64,000 bases of DNA from Molossus alvarezi (lineage: Eukaryota; Chordata; Mammalia; Chiroptera; Molossidae), in assembly GCA_037176705.1 (NCBI GenBank), contig CM073886.1:2356001-2420000 (forward strand), written 5' to 3'. A model generated the notes under the pieces. That model saw only the letters and a list, made by a program, of their open reading frames with translations. It was not told where the DNA came from and searched no databases. Position numbers and translations under genes: made by a program. Positions 42,945 to 54,108 of this stretch are shown here, one piece after another; the first letter of the stretch is position 1, and every line of letters starts with the position of its first letter.

Positions 42945-43265
42945 AAGGCAACAGTTCCTAACTTGCCTGATCTGAGAATTAGCTGCCTCTTATACAAACA
43001 CAGATTCCCAGGCCCGGCCACAGAGGGTGTGTTTCAGGAGGTCTGGAGTGGGAGATGGGAAGGTGTTCATACACCACAGGTGATTAAAAAATCAGAGACT
43101 AGGGGGAAAGTACATTTCAGGTCAGTGCTTGTCAGGACTGACCTGGGACCACACTGTTCATGAGCAGATGCAGTAGGTCTGAGGTGGGCCTGAAAGTCTA
43201 ATGTGTCCTGGTGAGGCCATGCTGCTGGTCGCTGGATCACACTCAGGGAACTGCCGTTGCTAAAC
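42945..43265. mobile_element. MER5-like hAT relic
   Basis: GGCAACAGTTCCTAACTTGC, CACAGATTCCCAGGCCCGGC, TCAGGAGGTCTGGAGTGGGA resemble MER5, strongly diverged after 43090. Confidence 0.5.
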
Positions 43266-43705
43266 GGGGGTCTGTAAGAACACATTGGTTTACATAAATT
43301 TACTGTATTGGGGGTTAGAGATTTAAGAAGATACTGATTTGCATAGGTTGCTTATTTTGGGATTAGGTAATTACAAATTACCTTGAGGCTCACTGCTTTG
43401 CATAAATGACATACTCAAATTTTCTTTTGGGAATCTTCATTGTTTAGAGCCATGGGCTTCTACATAGACATCCCTTGGAGTGTGGGGAGAAAAACTAGAC
43501 TTTTCTTCTCTTTAGTCTTCATTTCATCCTTAGTCCTCCTGTGGATGTTTTATAATCATCCTGTGTATCTACATAATAGGACATGCACATAATCTATATA
43601 CGTGTGTGTGCATGGGGGTACGTGCTCAAAGACATTTATTAGTGGGCCATGCAATAAAAATGCTTGGAGACCACGCTTTTAAGTTCTCAGGAAAGGAATG
43701 AGTTT
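43266..43705. other. Unassigned A/T-rich sequence
   Basis: No recognised feature. Confidence 0.35.
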
Positions 43706-44105
43706 ATGGTGTTAAAAAAACAAAATTTAACTGAGCACATTTTAAAACTCTTATTGGCTTTATTCGACATTGATGAATTAGGCAGCATCCAATGTAGCAG
43801 ATAGGAAGGAACTCCAAGGAGCTGTACATAATGAAAGACTTTCATAAACAGAAGGGAGTGGGGATAAGGAAGTTATTATACTCAGCAGAAAAAGCAGGTT
43901 GGAATTGCAAGGTCATTTCCTCCAGGGGATGGCAGAGGTCTATCAGGCAGACAACCTAACTGGTGCTGGTCAGGTGGTTCCTGGTGGACAGACTGATTCA
44001 AAACTCCGTTTCTGGAAAGCCGAACTGTAACGAAGTCTCAGGTTGGTGATGTGGGGCTTGGCATCAGTGATTCCATTTTGGGCCGGTTGTCTAATTTTTA
44101 ACAAC
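43706..44105. repeat. Possible ancient repeat, class uncertain
   Basis: Bounded by ATTTAACTGAGCACATTT (left) and GTCTAATTTTTAACA (right). It contains TTGGCTTTATTCGACATTGA and GGTCTATCAGGCAGAC, which I recall as part of an old repeat, but I cannot assign its class. Confidence 0.3.
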
Positions 44106-44944
44106 AGGGAGGACAGTTTTCTCAAAAGATTAGGTCGTTGCTTCTGAAAGAAGAGAAGGGACTGGGCAGACAGCTATCAGTGCTCATGTCCATCCAGCTC
44201 ACAGACTGGAAAATAGAGGTCATCCAAAGTCAAATAGGGCAGAAAGTCAAATAGTAGTGCATTTCCTAAACTTTTAATTACAGGGGTCTCTCTTTTTCTC
44301 TCTCTCCACTCAGTCCCCTTCCTGGAAACTATTTGTGCCAGGTGGTACAAATACCAAGCTTGGCAGGATGAGCTAATAGACCTCTCCTGGAGCACAGGAG
44401 AAGGAACTCTGTGGACAGTGCCTGTAATTTCATCTTTCCTTGATTTACTGCTGCCCCTTATCTCTACTATCCAATTTCTTGTCTTCTCTCCTCTTTAACT
44501 GGGTGGTATATTTTGATGAATATACTCAGAAGAGTCAGAGAAGGTAGTGGCTTCAGGCTACTGATTTACGTCTCATGAAGGCTGAGGGTGGAGGTGCAGT
44601 GATTAAAACTGCCTAGTAACACAAAGGGAAGATGTTTAATTTAATGCTTAATTACAGTAAAAAGTCACTGGAAGCTTTTAACCATGTAATTTTGGGTTTT
44701 AAATGAATACTCTGGTTGTTTTGTGGAGAGGGGAGGGCAAGAGGGAAGGCAGAGAAACCAATAAAGAGGCTGCTGCAGAAGCCCAAGCAAGAGATGACAG
44801 ACAGCAACTTGTCTAGAAGGGCAAACACCTTGCTTGGCAAAGTACGTGATAGAGCTGAGAGCTAGACTCAGGGCTCAAAGCAACATTGCAGTAGACAGAC
44901 CATCAACCACGGAATAACTTCAAAGTAACTTGGATTTGGAAGAG
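44106..44944. other. Unassigned sequence, no gene seen
   Basis: No recognised repeat or domain. Confidence 0.35.
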
Positions 44945-45034
44945 GCTATTTTGTTTATTTTTGCTCTCATCTTTATGATTTCTTCCCTTCTACTCACTTT
45001 GGGTTTTGTTTATTCTTTTCTTTCTAGTTCCTTT

Positions 45035-45227
45035 CAGGGGTGAGGAACGCCTGGCCTGTGGGACATATCAGGCCTGCGAAATCAATGCCAGCTAACATCA
45101 CAATGTTCAGCAAATTAGCCTGACCAAATATAGCAGGCTAATTTTTAAGTTGATAGTTTTGTATGGCCCGTGAATAATGTTATCAATATCCAATGGCCCT
45201 TTGCAGATAAAAGGCTCCCCGTTCCTG
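45035..45227. mobile_element. Short non-autonomous hAT element inside L1
   Basis: Starts CAGGGGTGAGGAACGCCTGG and ends AGGCTCCCCGTTCCTG, imperfect terminal inverted repeats of about 15 bases. The interior includes TTTTGTATGGCCCGTGAATA. L1 sequence is continuous on both sides. The 8-base duplication could not be confirmed. Confidence 0.65.
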
Positions 45228-46116
45228 CTACGTGTAAAGTTAGATTGTTTATTTGAGATTTTTCTTGTTTTCTTTTTCTTTCTTTTTTTTTTTTTTTTGA
45301 GGTATACCTGTGTTGCTATAAGTTTCCCTCTTAGAATTGCTTTGGCTGTGTCCCACAGATTTTTAGGTGGCTGTGTTTTTATTTTCATTTGTCTCAAGAT
45401 ATATTTAATTTATTTTTTTATCTTGTTGTTAATCCATTCATTGTTTAGTAGCATGCTGTTTAGCCTCATGTTTTTGTGTTTTTTCAGTTTCCTTCCTGTA
45501 ATTTAATTCTAGTTTTATACCATTGTAGTCAGAGAAGATGCTTGATATGATTTTAATCTTCTTCAATTTACTGTTTTAAATACATCAGTTAAATCCATCC
45601 GGTCTAATGTATCATTTAAGGCCTCTGTTTCCTTGTTGATTTTCTATCTGGATGATGTATGCACTGATATCAATGGGGTGGTAAAGTCCCCTAATGTGAC
45701 TGTATTACTGTCAATCTCCCCCTGTCAATATCATCAATATTGCTTTCTATATCAGTTTAGGTGCTCCTATGTTGAGTGTATATATGTTTGCAAGGGTTAT
45801 ATCCTTTTGTTGGATTGATCCCTTTATCATTATGAAATATCTTTGTCTCTTGTTAAGTCCTTGTTTTAAAGTTTATTTTGTCTGATATAGGTATTACTAT
45901 CCCAGCTTTTATGTTGTTTATATATATTTTCCATCTGTTTACTAAAGTCTGTGTATATCTTTTGATTTGAAGTGGGTCTCTTGTAGGCAGCATATGTATG
46001 GGTCTTGTTCTCTTATCCATTCAGCCACTCAATATCTTTTGATTGGAGCATTTAACCCATATACATTTAAAGTAATTATTGATAGGTATGTAGTTATTGC
46101 CATTCTATTAGTTATA

Positions 46117-46188
46117 TTTCTCCTTCTCCTTCTCCTTCTCCTTCTCCTTCTCCTTCTCCTTCTCCTTCTCCTTCTCCTTCTCCTTCTT
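46117..46188. repeat. (CTCCTT)n microsatellite
   Basis: About 12 near-perfect 6-base units of CTCCTT at the ORF1-ORF2 spacer of an old L1; ends TTCTTCATGAAG. Confidence 0.95.
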
Positions 46189-46490
46189 CATGAAGTCCCT
46201 TTAACATTTCTTGCAATACTGGTGAACTCCTTCAGTTTTATCTTGTCTGGGAAACTCTTTATCTGTCCTTTGATTCTAAATGATAGCTTTTTGGGATAGA
46301 GTAATCTTGGATGTAAGTCCCTGCTTTTTATCACTGAATATCTTGTGCCAATCCCTTCTGATCTGATATGTTTCTGTTGATAAATCAACTGACAGTCTTA
46401 TGGGAGCTCCTTTGTAAGTAACTAATTGCTTCTTTTATTGCTTTCAAGATTCTCTCTTTGTCTTTAACTTTTTGCATTTTAATTATTATG

Positions 46491-47385
46491 TGAGCATGAA
46501 CGTTGTTTTTTATACAGAAGATTCCCACCAGGTTCATAATTAAGTTTTTATGTAGAGGAGGTATCCAGATTCATAGGGTTCTGATTAGACCAAATTACTC
46601 AGTTCTGATTGGTGAGTATTGCACATTATGTTTGGTTGTTATGAGGCAGTTCTGATTGAACAGAGAGGATCTCAGTCCACTGGTTGAAAGACAAACCAGG
46701 AACTCCTCTATAACAATTGACTTGTCTACACAAAGGATCAAGGCATAGGTCACAGCTGAGAGTTCTGGGTGTATGAGAAGCACTTCCATTGTTCATGAGA
46801 ATTGGGGCCTTCACTGGCCATGGGGAGTCCATCTCAGCAGGTGAATTCCCTTTCAGCACTCACATCAAGTGAATCTCTCTTCTCAGGGTCCACATTGCGT
46901 TTCCAATGCGAGGGCAGAAATGAATAGTGGGAACAGAAATCACAGAGTATGCAGAGTCAAAAATATTTATTGTGCAGCCTTCATACATACCTTTGCTGAC
47001 TGGCTGGACCAGGGATATCTCACCAGTGACAGTGTGCGCCCCAAACTAGCAACTACATAGAGTGTTCCTATGAAAGCTTCTTAAGCTAAAATGGCATGAA
47101 GTGAAGAAACAATTACCATTAATTTATATGAAAAAGTTCTGAGCCTTCCAAGACCCAAAAAACAATCTACCAAACCATACCAAATCACACACAAAGCCCA
47201 GAATAACACTAATAAAATAAAAGCAGCATCGCTGTGGCTGCTTCCATGTGTGCTTCTACCAACAGCTTGCTGCACAACAAATGCTGAACATTGTTTTCTT
47301 TTTGTAAGATTGAAAGTCCTCTTTGTATTTCTTTTGGTACTAATGTAGGTATTTCATAAAATCAGAGTGGCATGATGTGAACTTT
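46491..47385. other. Unassigned; possible old LTR on minus strand
   Basis: A minus-strand AATAAATATTTTT (about 46962-46974) could be a polyadenylation signal of an LTR or transcript. No LTR ends (TG...CA with duplication) were found. Confidence 0.25.
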
Positions 47386-47400
47386 AAAAAGGGGGTATTC

Positions 47401-47660
47401 GCCCTGGCCAGTTTGGTTCAGCGGTTAGAGCGTCGGCCTGCGGTCCTGAGAGGCCCGGGTTCGGTTCCCGCTAAGGGCGCGTACCTCGGTTGTAGTTTGT
47501 CCCCGGCCCTGGTTGGTCGTGCGGGTGGCAGCCACTCGATGTGTTCCTTTCACATCGATGTTTCTCTCTCTCTGTTCCTCTCTCTCCCTCCCACTCTACC
47601 TGAACAAAAAATGGAAAAATATCCTCGGGTGAGGATAAAAAAAAAAAAATAAAATAAAAT
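47401..47660 (+). mobile_element. Ves SINE, younger type (type I)
   Basis: Head GCCCTGGCCAGTTTGG, GGTTCGGTTCCCGCTAAGGG, hairpin TATCCTCGGGTGAGGATA at 47620-47637, and A-rich tail. Perfect 15-base duplication AAAAAGGGGGTATTC at 47386-47400 and 47661-47675. Confidence 0.97.
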
Positions 47661-47675
47661 AAAAAGGGGGTATTC

Positions 47676-48297
47676 CTGTTCTCCCTGAATGGCTTGAGCT
47701 AAGACCTCAGGATTTGGCAGACCCTCTGGGAGAGGGGGCGGTGCTCAGGGCAGGTGTTCTGATAACTGAGGTCTACTTTCCCACCAGCAGGATAAAATGG
47801 GGACTCAGTGGGGTTTAAGTTGATTTAAAGAAAATAAAGGAACGGGATGATCTTATACCCCGAAGATTTGCATCTGCTTTGGTAAAAATAACATGATAAT
47901 ATTATAAAATACATTCTGTCACTCCTGAAATGTCTTATATCACTGTCCTTCCCACATCGGGTTACAACATCACACTCTCACCAACCCCACGGGAAGGCTG
48001 TTACAGCAGGAAATCACAGGGGGAGGGAAAAAAGGCCATGCTCAGGTCCTGAGTTTAAAAACAGGCTTCTGACACTCCTGGCACCTGACAACAATTTTTA
48101 AAGCCAAGGTGTTTACTTTGTAAGAGCAAGGTGTTTTATGGTCTCAAAAGCTTAAGTCTGGATGACCTTGGGGTGTGAGGTTTATGGCATAATAAAAACG
48201 CTGGGTAAAGGTAGATGAAAAGGCAGTTTTATCGGTAATGTGATAAAATCTCCCTGGGAAGAGAGAGAAACAAAAGAATTAGGTGCTGATAAGTATT
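47676..48297. other. Unassigned sequence, possibly old repeat
   Basis: CCGAAGATTTGCATCTGCTT and neighbours look vaguely familiar as an old repeat, but I cannot assign it. Confidence 0.3.
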
Positions 48298-48850
48298 CTA
48301 TCAGTTATTTATGGCTGTATAACAAACCACCCCAAAATATAATGGCTTAAAATGTTAGTACTCATCTATCTTGCTCAGTATTCTGCAATTTGGGCAGTTT
48401 GATGTAGAAACCTCCTTAGCTGGGATGGCTTGGTGGGGTGGGGTTGGACTGTCTATGTAGGAGAATCCTTTCAAGATGGTTCATTCATTTTCAAGATGAC
48501 AAGTTGGTGCAGGCTGTTGGTGGGGAGCTCAACCAGGGATCTTGGTTATTCTCCATAAGTCCTTCCATCCATGAGATCCTTGTACTTTTTTTATTGCATG
48601 GGATTTGAATTCCAAGAGCATGTGTCCCAAGAGGGGAAGGTGGAAATGAATGGCATTTAACTGATCTAATCTTGAAGCTCACTTAATGTCTCTTCTGACT
48701 TACTTGACTGGTTGGGGCAATCATAAAGTTCTGCTTAGATTAAAGGGGAGGGGACATAGACCCCACTACTCAATGGATAGAGTGTCATGGTCATACTTTA
48801 AGAAGAGATGTGGGATGAGAGACACTGTGTCCCCATCTTTGGACACAAGT
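48298..48850 (+). repeat. Ancient interspersed repeat, family not named
   Basis: ATTTATGGCTGTATAACAAA, CACCCCAAAATATAATGGCT and, near the end, GGGGAGGGGACATAGACCCC with TTAAGAAGAGATGTGGGATG: an old mammalian repeat of the type also at 29190-29760. Confidence 0.55.
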
Positions 48851-49204
48851 ATTTTTTAGAGGGTGCCTTGTCTCAGACTGATTATGAAGGGGAAAGGAAT
48901 TGAATAAACTCTCAATAGTTTTGGGGGTGCAAGAGCAGAGAGGACCTATGCCTCAGCTTCATAGAGTTTCTATGCCACCAGACTTGGAATAATGAATAAG
49001 ATGTGGTTGTGAGTGTTGTCTGAGCAGACTGGTCAGGGGCAGGTTCATTTGTCCTCAATATCCCCAGCATCTCCCAGGGAGAAGAGAATGTACAACTCTG
49101 CATCCAAGGTCATCCAAGGTCACATGGTTAGAGCACTGAGTCTCACAATGTTGATGAGGGGGTGGCCATTGATGTCAATAAGGAGTAGTAATGTTGATTA
49201 AAGA
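48851..49204. other. Unassigned sequence, no gene seen
   Basis: No recognised feature. Confidence 0.35.
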
Positions 49205-49216
49205 AAAGCCAACAGC

Positions 49217-49412
49217 CTAGCTGGTATGGCTTATGGTTGAGCATTGACCCATTTACCAAGAGGTCGTCAGTTTTATTCCCAGTCAGGGCACATGCCCAGG
49301 TTGTGGACCCGATTCCCAGTGAGGGGCATGCAGGAGGTGGCCAATCAATGTTCTCTCTTATCGATATTTCTATCTTTCCCTCTCCTTTCCTCTCTCTCTA
49401 AAATCAATAAAG
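49217..49412 (+). mobile_element. Ves SINE, older type (type II)
   Basis: CTAGCTGGTATGGCTTATGG, body with CAGTGAGGGGCATGCAGG, AATCAATAAAG tail that runs into a pentanucleotide microsatellite. Flanks AAAAGCCAACAG (49205-49216) and AAAAGAAGACAACAG (ending 49540). Confidence 0.85.
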
Positions 49413-49535
49413 AAAAAAGACAAGACAAGACAAGACAAGAGAAAAGAAAAGAGAAAAGAAAAGAAAAGAAAAGAAAAGAAAAGAAAAGAAAAGAAAAGAA
49501 AAGAAAAGAAAAGAAAAGAAAAGAAAAGAAAAGAC
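49413..49535. repeat. (GAAAA)n microsatellite grown from a SINE tail
   Basis: Starts as (GACAA)n, becomes (GAAAA)n for about 20 units. The Lys/Glu- or Phe/Ser-rich frames through it are artefacts. Confidence 0.95.
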
Positions 49536-49540
49536 AACAG

Positions 49541-49696
49541 TCTTGGTGGTGTGTGGCTCAACTGGTAGGAGGGTCATACACTGACAGGTCCTGGGCTCCA
49601 TTCTGGTCAGTGCGCATGCCTAGGTTGTGCATCTGATCCCAGTCCATTCAGTGTGCAAGCAGGAAGCAACCAGTCAGTGTTTCTCTCTCACATCAA

Positions 49697-49748
<52 letters not shown>

Positions 49749-49825
49749 CCCATCTCCCTCTCTTCCCCTCTATCTAAAAATCAATGAAAATGTCCTAAGG
49801 TGAGGATTAAAGAAAAAAAAAAAGA
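49541..49825 (+). mobile_element. Diverged Ves SINE with (TC)n expansion
   Basis: GTGTGTGGCTCAACTGGTAG head, GTGCGCATGCCTAGGTTGTG, (TC)n at about 49700-49745, then AAAATGTCCTAAGGTGAGGA resembling the type I tail. Flanked by AAGACAACAG (49531-49540) and AAGACAAAACAAC (49822 on). Confidence 0.75.
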
Positions 49826-50775
49826 CAAAACAACTTATTCCTTACTAGATACCAAATGGTTAACCAAGAGCCAGAGAGTTCCTCCACCAATGCATATGCT
49901 ATGTAAGCCCCCCAGAAGTCATCCGCAACCTGGAGAAGGCAGGAAGGAATAGACCATAAAATAACCACTGAAACCTTGAATTTGCTGAATTCTTCTGAAT
50001 TGTCCAAGTTTATACTCAATTGAACAGGATTAGATTTACTGTGGCCAGATAGAGTAGGGGATCCAGAAAAAATATGTCAGTTTTAAGGAAATAGGAAATA
50101 CTATATTTTTGTTTACCTGCATTTGTGGCTTTGAAGTGTTATACCAGCTGCCCAGAGACATGTATTGGCTACAAAATGAAGCACAGAGTCAAATAATTTG
50201 GGGCAGAGACGTCAGGGCTGCATAGTGTCGGTAGGGCATCTGGACAAGTGATCTTTAGGAATACCCAAACCTGATGTAAGGGGACTGTCACTCCTGAATC
50301 TTTGTGGAACTAAGGACAGACATGGTTTTAATCCTCCTTCTGAAACACAAGACAGATACAAAATTGAACAGAAAATGATGGACATTTCTGCCTCATTGTC
50401 CAACCTGGCCAAGGCTGTATCAGCTGCACAAGCCAACAGGTATCTGGCAGGTCTCTGCGGGTTTCTAGAGTCTCAGTGGGAACCACGTGGCACTGTGCCC
50501 CCGTCCTCATGCTGGTCCCCACTCCAGAGGGGTTCCTGTCACTGCAGCAGAGCTCAGAGGCACTCCAGGTCTCCAGGGTGGCCCCTGGGTCCCAAACAGC
50601 CAAGTTCGGCATGATGGGGAGGTGAGCTCTCTTGCCCAGCTGATAGCCAGCATGCGGAGACCCTTGTAGTTGCAAGCACCTTTCCCAGTGCTGGGAAGGA
50701 CCAGGAGGAGGCAGACAAGAATCCTCTCCAGAGGAGGGCAGGGGCTCCCCCCACCCCCTGCTGTCTGCATTTCTG
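49826..50775. other. Unassigned sequence, no gene seen
   Basis: Long frames on both strands around 50330-50850 lack any recognisable domain. Confidence 0.35.
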
Positions 50776-50873
50776 GCTGAGCTTATACTGTCCCCTGTTC
50801 TTAGGCGTCCCTGCAAGTGCGGCTCAAACTTGCCTGAGTATCCATGCACCCAGGGATCTTGTTAAAAAGGCAG

Positions 50874-52080
50874 GTCTGTGTTTTCTTCTAAGATTTTGAT
50901 GCTTAATATTGAAGTCTTTCATCAGTTTCGAATTTATTCTTTTATATGGCGTAAGGATGTGGTCTAGTTTCTTTCTCTCTCTCTCTCTTTTTTTTTGCAC
51001 ATATTTGTTCAATTTTCCCAATGGCATTTATTGACTAGATTGTCTTTACCTCATTGTATATTCTTGCCTCCTTTGTCAAATATTAATTGGTTATAAAGGT
51101 GTGAGTTTATTTCTGCACTCTCTATTCTATTCCATTGATCTGTATGTCTGTTTTTATTTCAGCTCCATGCTGTTTTGATAATGATAGCCCTGTAGTATAG
51201 TTTGATATCAGGTAGTGCTATCAGATTTCTCCAACTTTGTTCTTCTTTCCAGAGATTGCCGAGGCTATTTGGGGTCTTTAGTGGTTACATGCACATTTTT
51301 GGAATATTTGTTCTGATCTGTGAAATATACCATTGGTAGCTTGATAGGAATTGCATTGAATCTATAGGTTGCTTTGGGTGGTATGAACATTTTAATGATG
51401 TTAATTCTTCCAATTCATGAACACAGCATATGCTTCCATTTACCTGTATCTCCTTCAGTTTCTTTCTTCAGTGTCTTCTGAGTACAAGTCTTTTACATCC
51501 TTCATTAAATTTATTCCTAAGTATTTTATTTTAATTTTTGATGTAATTGTGAATGGGATTGTTTGCTCAGTTTCCCTTTATGATAGTTTATTATTGATGT
51601 ATAAAAATGCAACTAATTTCTGGATATTTATTTTGTATCCTGCTACTTTACCAAATTCCTTTATTCGTTCTAGCAGTATTTTTTGTGGAATCTTCAGGAT
51701 TCTCTCTATATATACCATGCAGTGAACACACAACACAATATGCAGATGATGTATTCTAGAACTGTACACTTAAAACCTGTGTGATTTTGCCCTGGCCGGT
51801 TTGGCTCAGCGGTTAGAGCGTCGGCCTGCGGTCCGGAGAGACCCAGGTTCAGTTCCCGCTAAGGGCACGTACTTCGGTTGCAGTTTGTCCCCGGCCCTGG
51901 TTGGTCGTGCGGGTGGCAGCCACTCGATGTGTCCCTTCACGTCGATGTTTCTCTCTCTCTCTCCCTCCCACTCTATCTGTACAAAAAATGGAGAAATATC
52001 CTCAGGTGAGGATAAAAAAAAAACAAAAAAAAAAAAACCTGTGTGATTTTATCAATGTCACCCCAATAAATACAATTTTA
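50874..52080 (+). mobile_element. L1 with inverted 5' segment, nested in MER5-like relic
   Basis: 51720-52080 reads as a plus-strand L1 3' end (ACTGTACACTTAAAACCTGT, then TCACCCCAATAAATACAATT). 50874-51717 is L1 ORF2 RT and C-terminal region in the opposite orientation (TTTGTCAAATATTAATTGGT, TATGAACATTTTAATGATGT). The whole is flanked by TTAAAAAGGCAG at 50862-50873 and 52079-52090 (one extra A). Twin-primed insertion; a SINE later landed in its 3' UTR. Confidence 0.85.
51789..52033 (+). mobile_element. Ves SINE, younger type (type I)
   Basis: GCCCTGGCCGGTTTGGCTCA head, hairpin TATCCTCAGGTGAGGATA at 51997-52014, A-tail. Perfect 17-base duplication AAAACCTGTGTGATTTT at 51772-51788 and 52034-52050. 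Third layer of nesting here. Confidence 0.97.
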
Positions 52081-52130
52081 AAAAAGGCAGAGCCTGGGCT
52101 AATTCTTGAGTATAACCTGAAATTTTTTTT

Positions 52131-52595
52131 TTTTTTTTTTTGGTGGGGAATGATTATTTTTTTATTGTGGTAAAATACACATAAAACAACACAAAATTTG
52201 CCATTTTAACCATTTTAAGTGTGCAGGTCAGTGGCAGCAAGTACATCCATGATGTTCTGCAACCACCACCATACCCATCGCCAGGACGTTCTCATCCTCC
52301 CAGACTGAAACCGTCCCGTCCCTCCTCCCCCGACCTCCGAAAACCACCATCACTGCATCTCTGTGACTCTGACTTCTCTGCGAAGCTCACACAGTATGTG
52401 TCTCTGTGTCCAGCTCATTTCATTTAGCATAATGTTTTCAAGGTTCATCAGATTGTAACATGTGTTGGAATGTTCTTCTTTTTATGGCTCCAAAATATTC
52501 CATTATATCTAAAGAGCAGTTTGTTTCTGCCTTCGTAATTACTGATGGACATTTGGGTTCTTTCCACCTTTTGGCTACTGTGAATACTGCTACTC
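52131..52595 (-). mobile_element. Old L1 3' end
   Basis: TTATTGTGGTAAAATACACA, CCATTTTAACCATTTTAAGT, CATTTCATTTAGCATAATGT, GATGGACATTTGGGTTCTTT: reverse complement of an old L1 3' UTR and ORF2 end. Confidence 0.8.
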
Positions 52596-52654
52596 AAACA
52601 AGCTCCCGAGAGGCTGCTGCTGCTGGCTCTCGGCCCTCGCTCTGAGTAGCCGGG

Positions 52655-52885
52655 GTCCGGTTGCTAAGGGCCCAGGCCCTGGATTAGCCCACCTGGGTTT
52701 AAATCCCAGACCTGCACTTTTACCTTGGGCAAATACTGTGACCTCACTGGTCCCAGTCTCCTCCTCTGGAAAATGGAGATGACAATGGGACAACCCCCAT
52801 TCCCACCCCAGAGAGCTAGAATGAGTACTGAATGAGATGACACATTTAATTGTTTAGTACAAAGCCTGGCATGTGTTAGGTTGCC
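52655..52885 (+). repeat. MIR SINE
   Basis: CCTGGGTTTAAATCCCAGAC, TACCTTGGGCAAATACTGTG, TCTGGAAAATGGAGATGACA, AGCCTGGCATGTGTTAGG. Confidence 0.9.
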
Positions 52886-53819
52886 ATTTTTATAGGTCAG
52901 AACCAGTTAAACATCAACAATTTCATGTGGTTCAACATAATAGTAGGCACTTAAAATGTTTTTATAATGATTATTATTGAATAATGTTCATGTCAACCCT
53001 CATTTCCAAAACATAGTTACTCATCTTCGTAACAGGAGCTCTCCAGAGGACTCCGCCTGCCAGGGCACGAAAAAGCCCGTGCTGAGTGGTGTTCTCTGCA
53101 TTTTTCTACCTAGAAATATTTTTTTCATTTGTGTACATGTTGCCTTGACCAATGTACAGTTTTACTAGTGACCTGATTTTATAGTCTCTGCAGCCTTTGG
53201 GCATTAACAGGGGCTTATTTATGGGGACAGCCAGCTTTTTCTGGCTTAGGGTTTTACCTGCACAGTGCAGAACCCCAGTGGGCTTTTCCCAGAGTGTGCC
53301 CCCATCATTCCTGCAGTGCTAGGGGTGCCGTTCGATTCCCTGACCAGTCCTCTGGGCTCCTACTCTGTGTCTTCTGGCTGACTTGGCTGTCTGACCAGGC
53401 GTGCGAGGAGGGGACATTCTCTGTGGCTGCTGGGCTTGCACTTCTAAAATTGGCAGCCTCTGGTCATCAAGTTGTTGCCCCTCAAAAAGGAAATTGCACT
53501 GCACCTGAGTCGGTTGTCGCTGTACCCTGGACACAATGCAGGGAGAACTTTCTGCGTCACTGTGGATCATATTTAACCCTATGGACCTAAATTTGTCCTT
53601 GAGTCTCTGCTCCTGACTTGACACTGGTGTCTTTGGCTGCTGCCTCCACCTCTGATCTCCACGGAGTCAGATCATCCTCTCCATCCTTCACAGATCTTCT
53701 TTCCGAGAGCCTGACCTTGTCCTTGCTGGCTCCTTCTGCCATGTATGAAAAGCATACCATTAGCTTTTACTGAGGGCCGTGTGAGATTTTATAATGTTTC
53801 TCAAGCATGTGCTTCAGAT
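52886..53819. other. Unassigned sequence, no gene seen
   Basis: No recognised repeat or domain. Confidence 0.35.
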
Positions 53820-54108
53820 AACAGGGTTATACATTCCTGCCTATTGCCCCGGGCTCCTGCACTGTTGACCCTGGACTTGGCTGTGTGACTTGCTTTGGCC
53901 AGTGGCATGTGGTTGGATCTGATAGATAGGATGGGCACTAAAAAAATGTAAAGTTCTTGCCTGTTCTTGCCAACTCTGTTGTTCTTTTCTTCTGCCAAGA
54001 ACGGTGCAGCTGCAGGCTCCCTTCATCATGACTCCAGGAAGCAAACCTGGGGTGGTAAGCCACTGAGACTTTGGGGTTATTTGATATAGAACAGAGCTGA
54101 TTAATATA
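53820..54108 (+). mobile_element. MLT1-like LTR (old endogenous retroviral LTR)
   Basis: TGTGACTTGCTTTGGCCAGT, then GGTAAGCCACTGAGACTTTG and GAGCTGATTAATATA, as in old MaLR-type LTRs. Solo; no coding. Confidence 0.5.

Larger units (their letters stand above)
44945..46490 (-). mobile_element. Old L1 internal part (ORF1 and 5' half of ORF2)
   Basis: Reverse complement of L1 from ORF1 C-terminal region (46490 to about 46190; remnant KSRDLHPRLLYPKKLSFR) across the spacer into ORF2 endonuclease and linker (to 44945; CATTGTTTAGTAGCATGCTG, AGAAGATGCTTGATATGATT). Frames are broken. A hAT (45035-45227) and a microsatellite (46117-46188) interrupt it. Confidence 0.8.
50776..52130 (+). mobile_element. 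MER5-like hAT relic split by an L1
   Basis: CTTGCCTGAGTATCCATGCA, CCCAGGGATCTTGTTAAAAA before and GGCAGAGCCTGGGCTAATTC after the insertion form one relic. Confidence 0.55.

Noticed and set aside
46960..46976. Minus-strand AATAAA as evidence of a retroviral LTR or gene end
   Set aside because: No LTR termini, duplication, or upstream coding sequence could be identified; A/T-rich hexamers are common by chance.
50328..50849. 173-codon minus-strand frame
   Set aside because: No recognisable domain, low-complexity composition, runs into a MER5-like relic; overlapping frames exist on the other strand.
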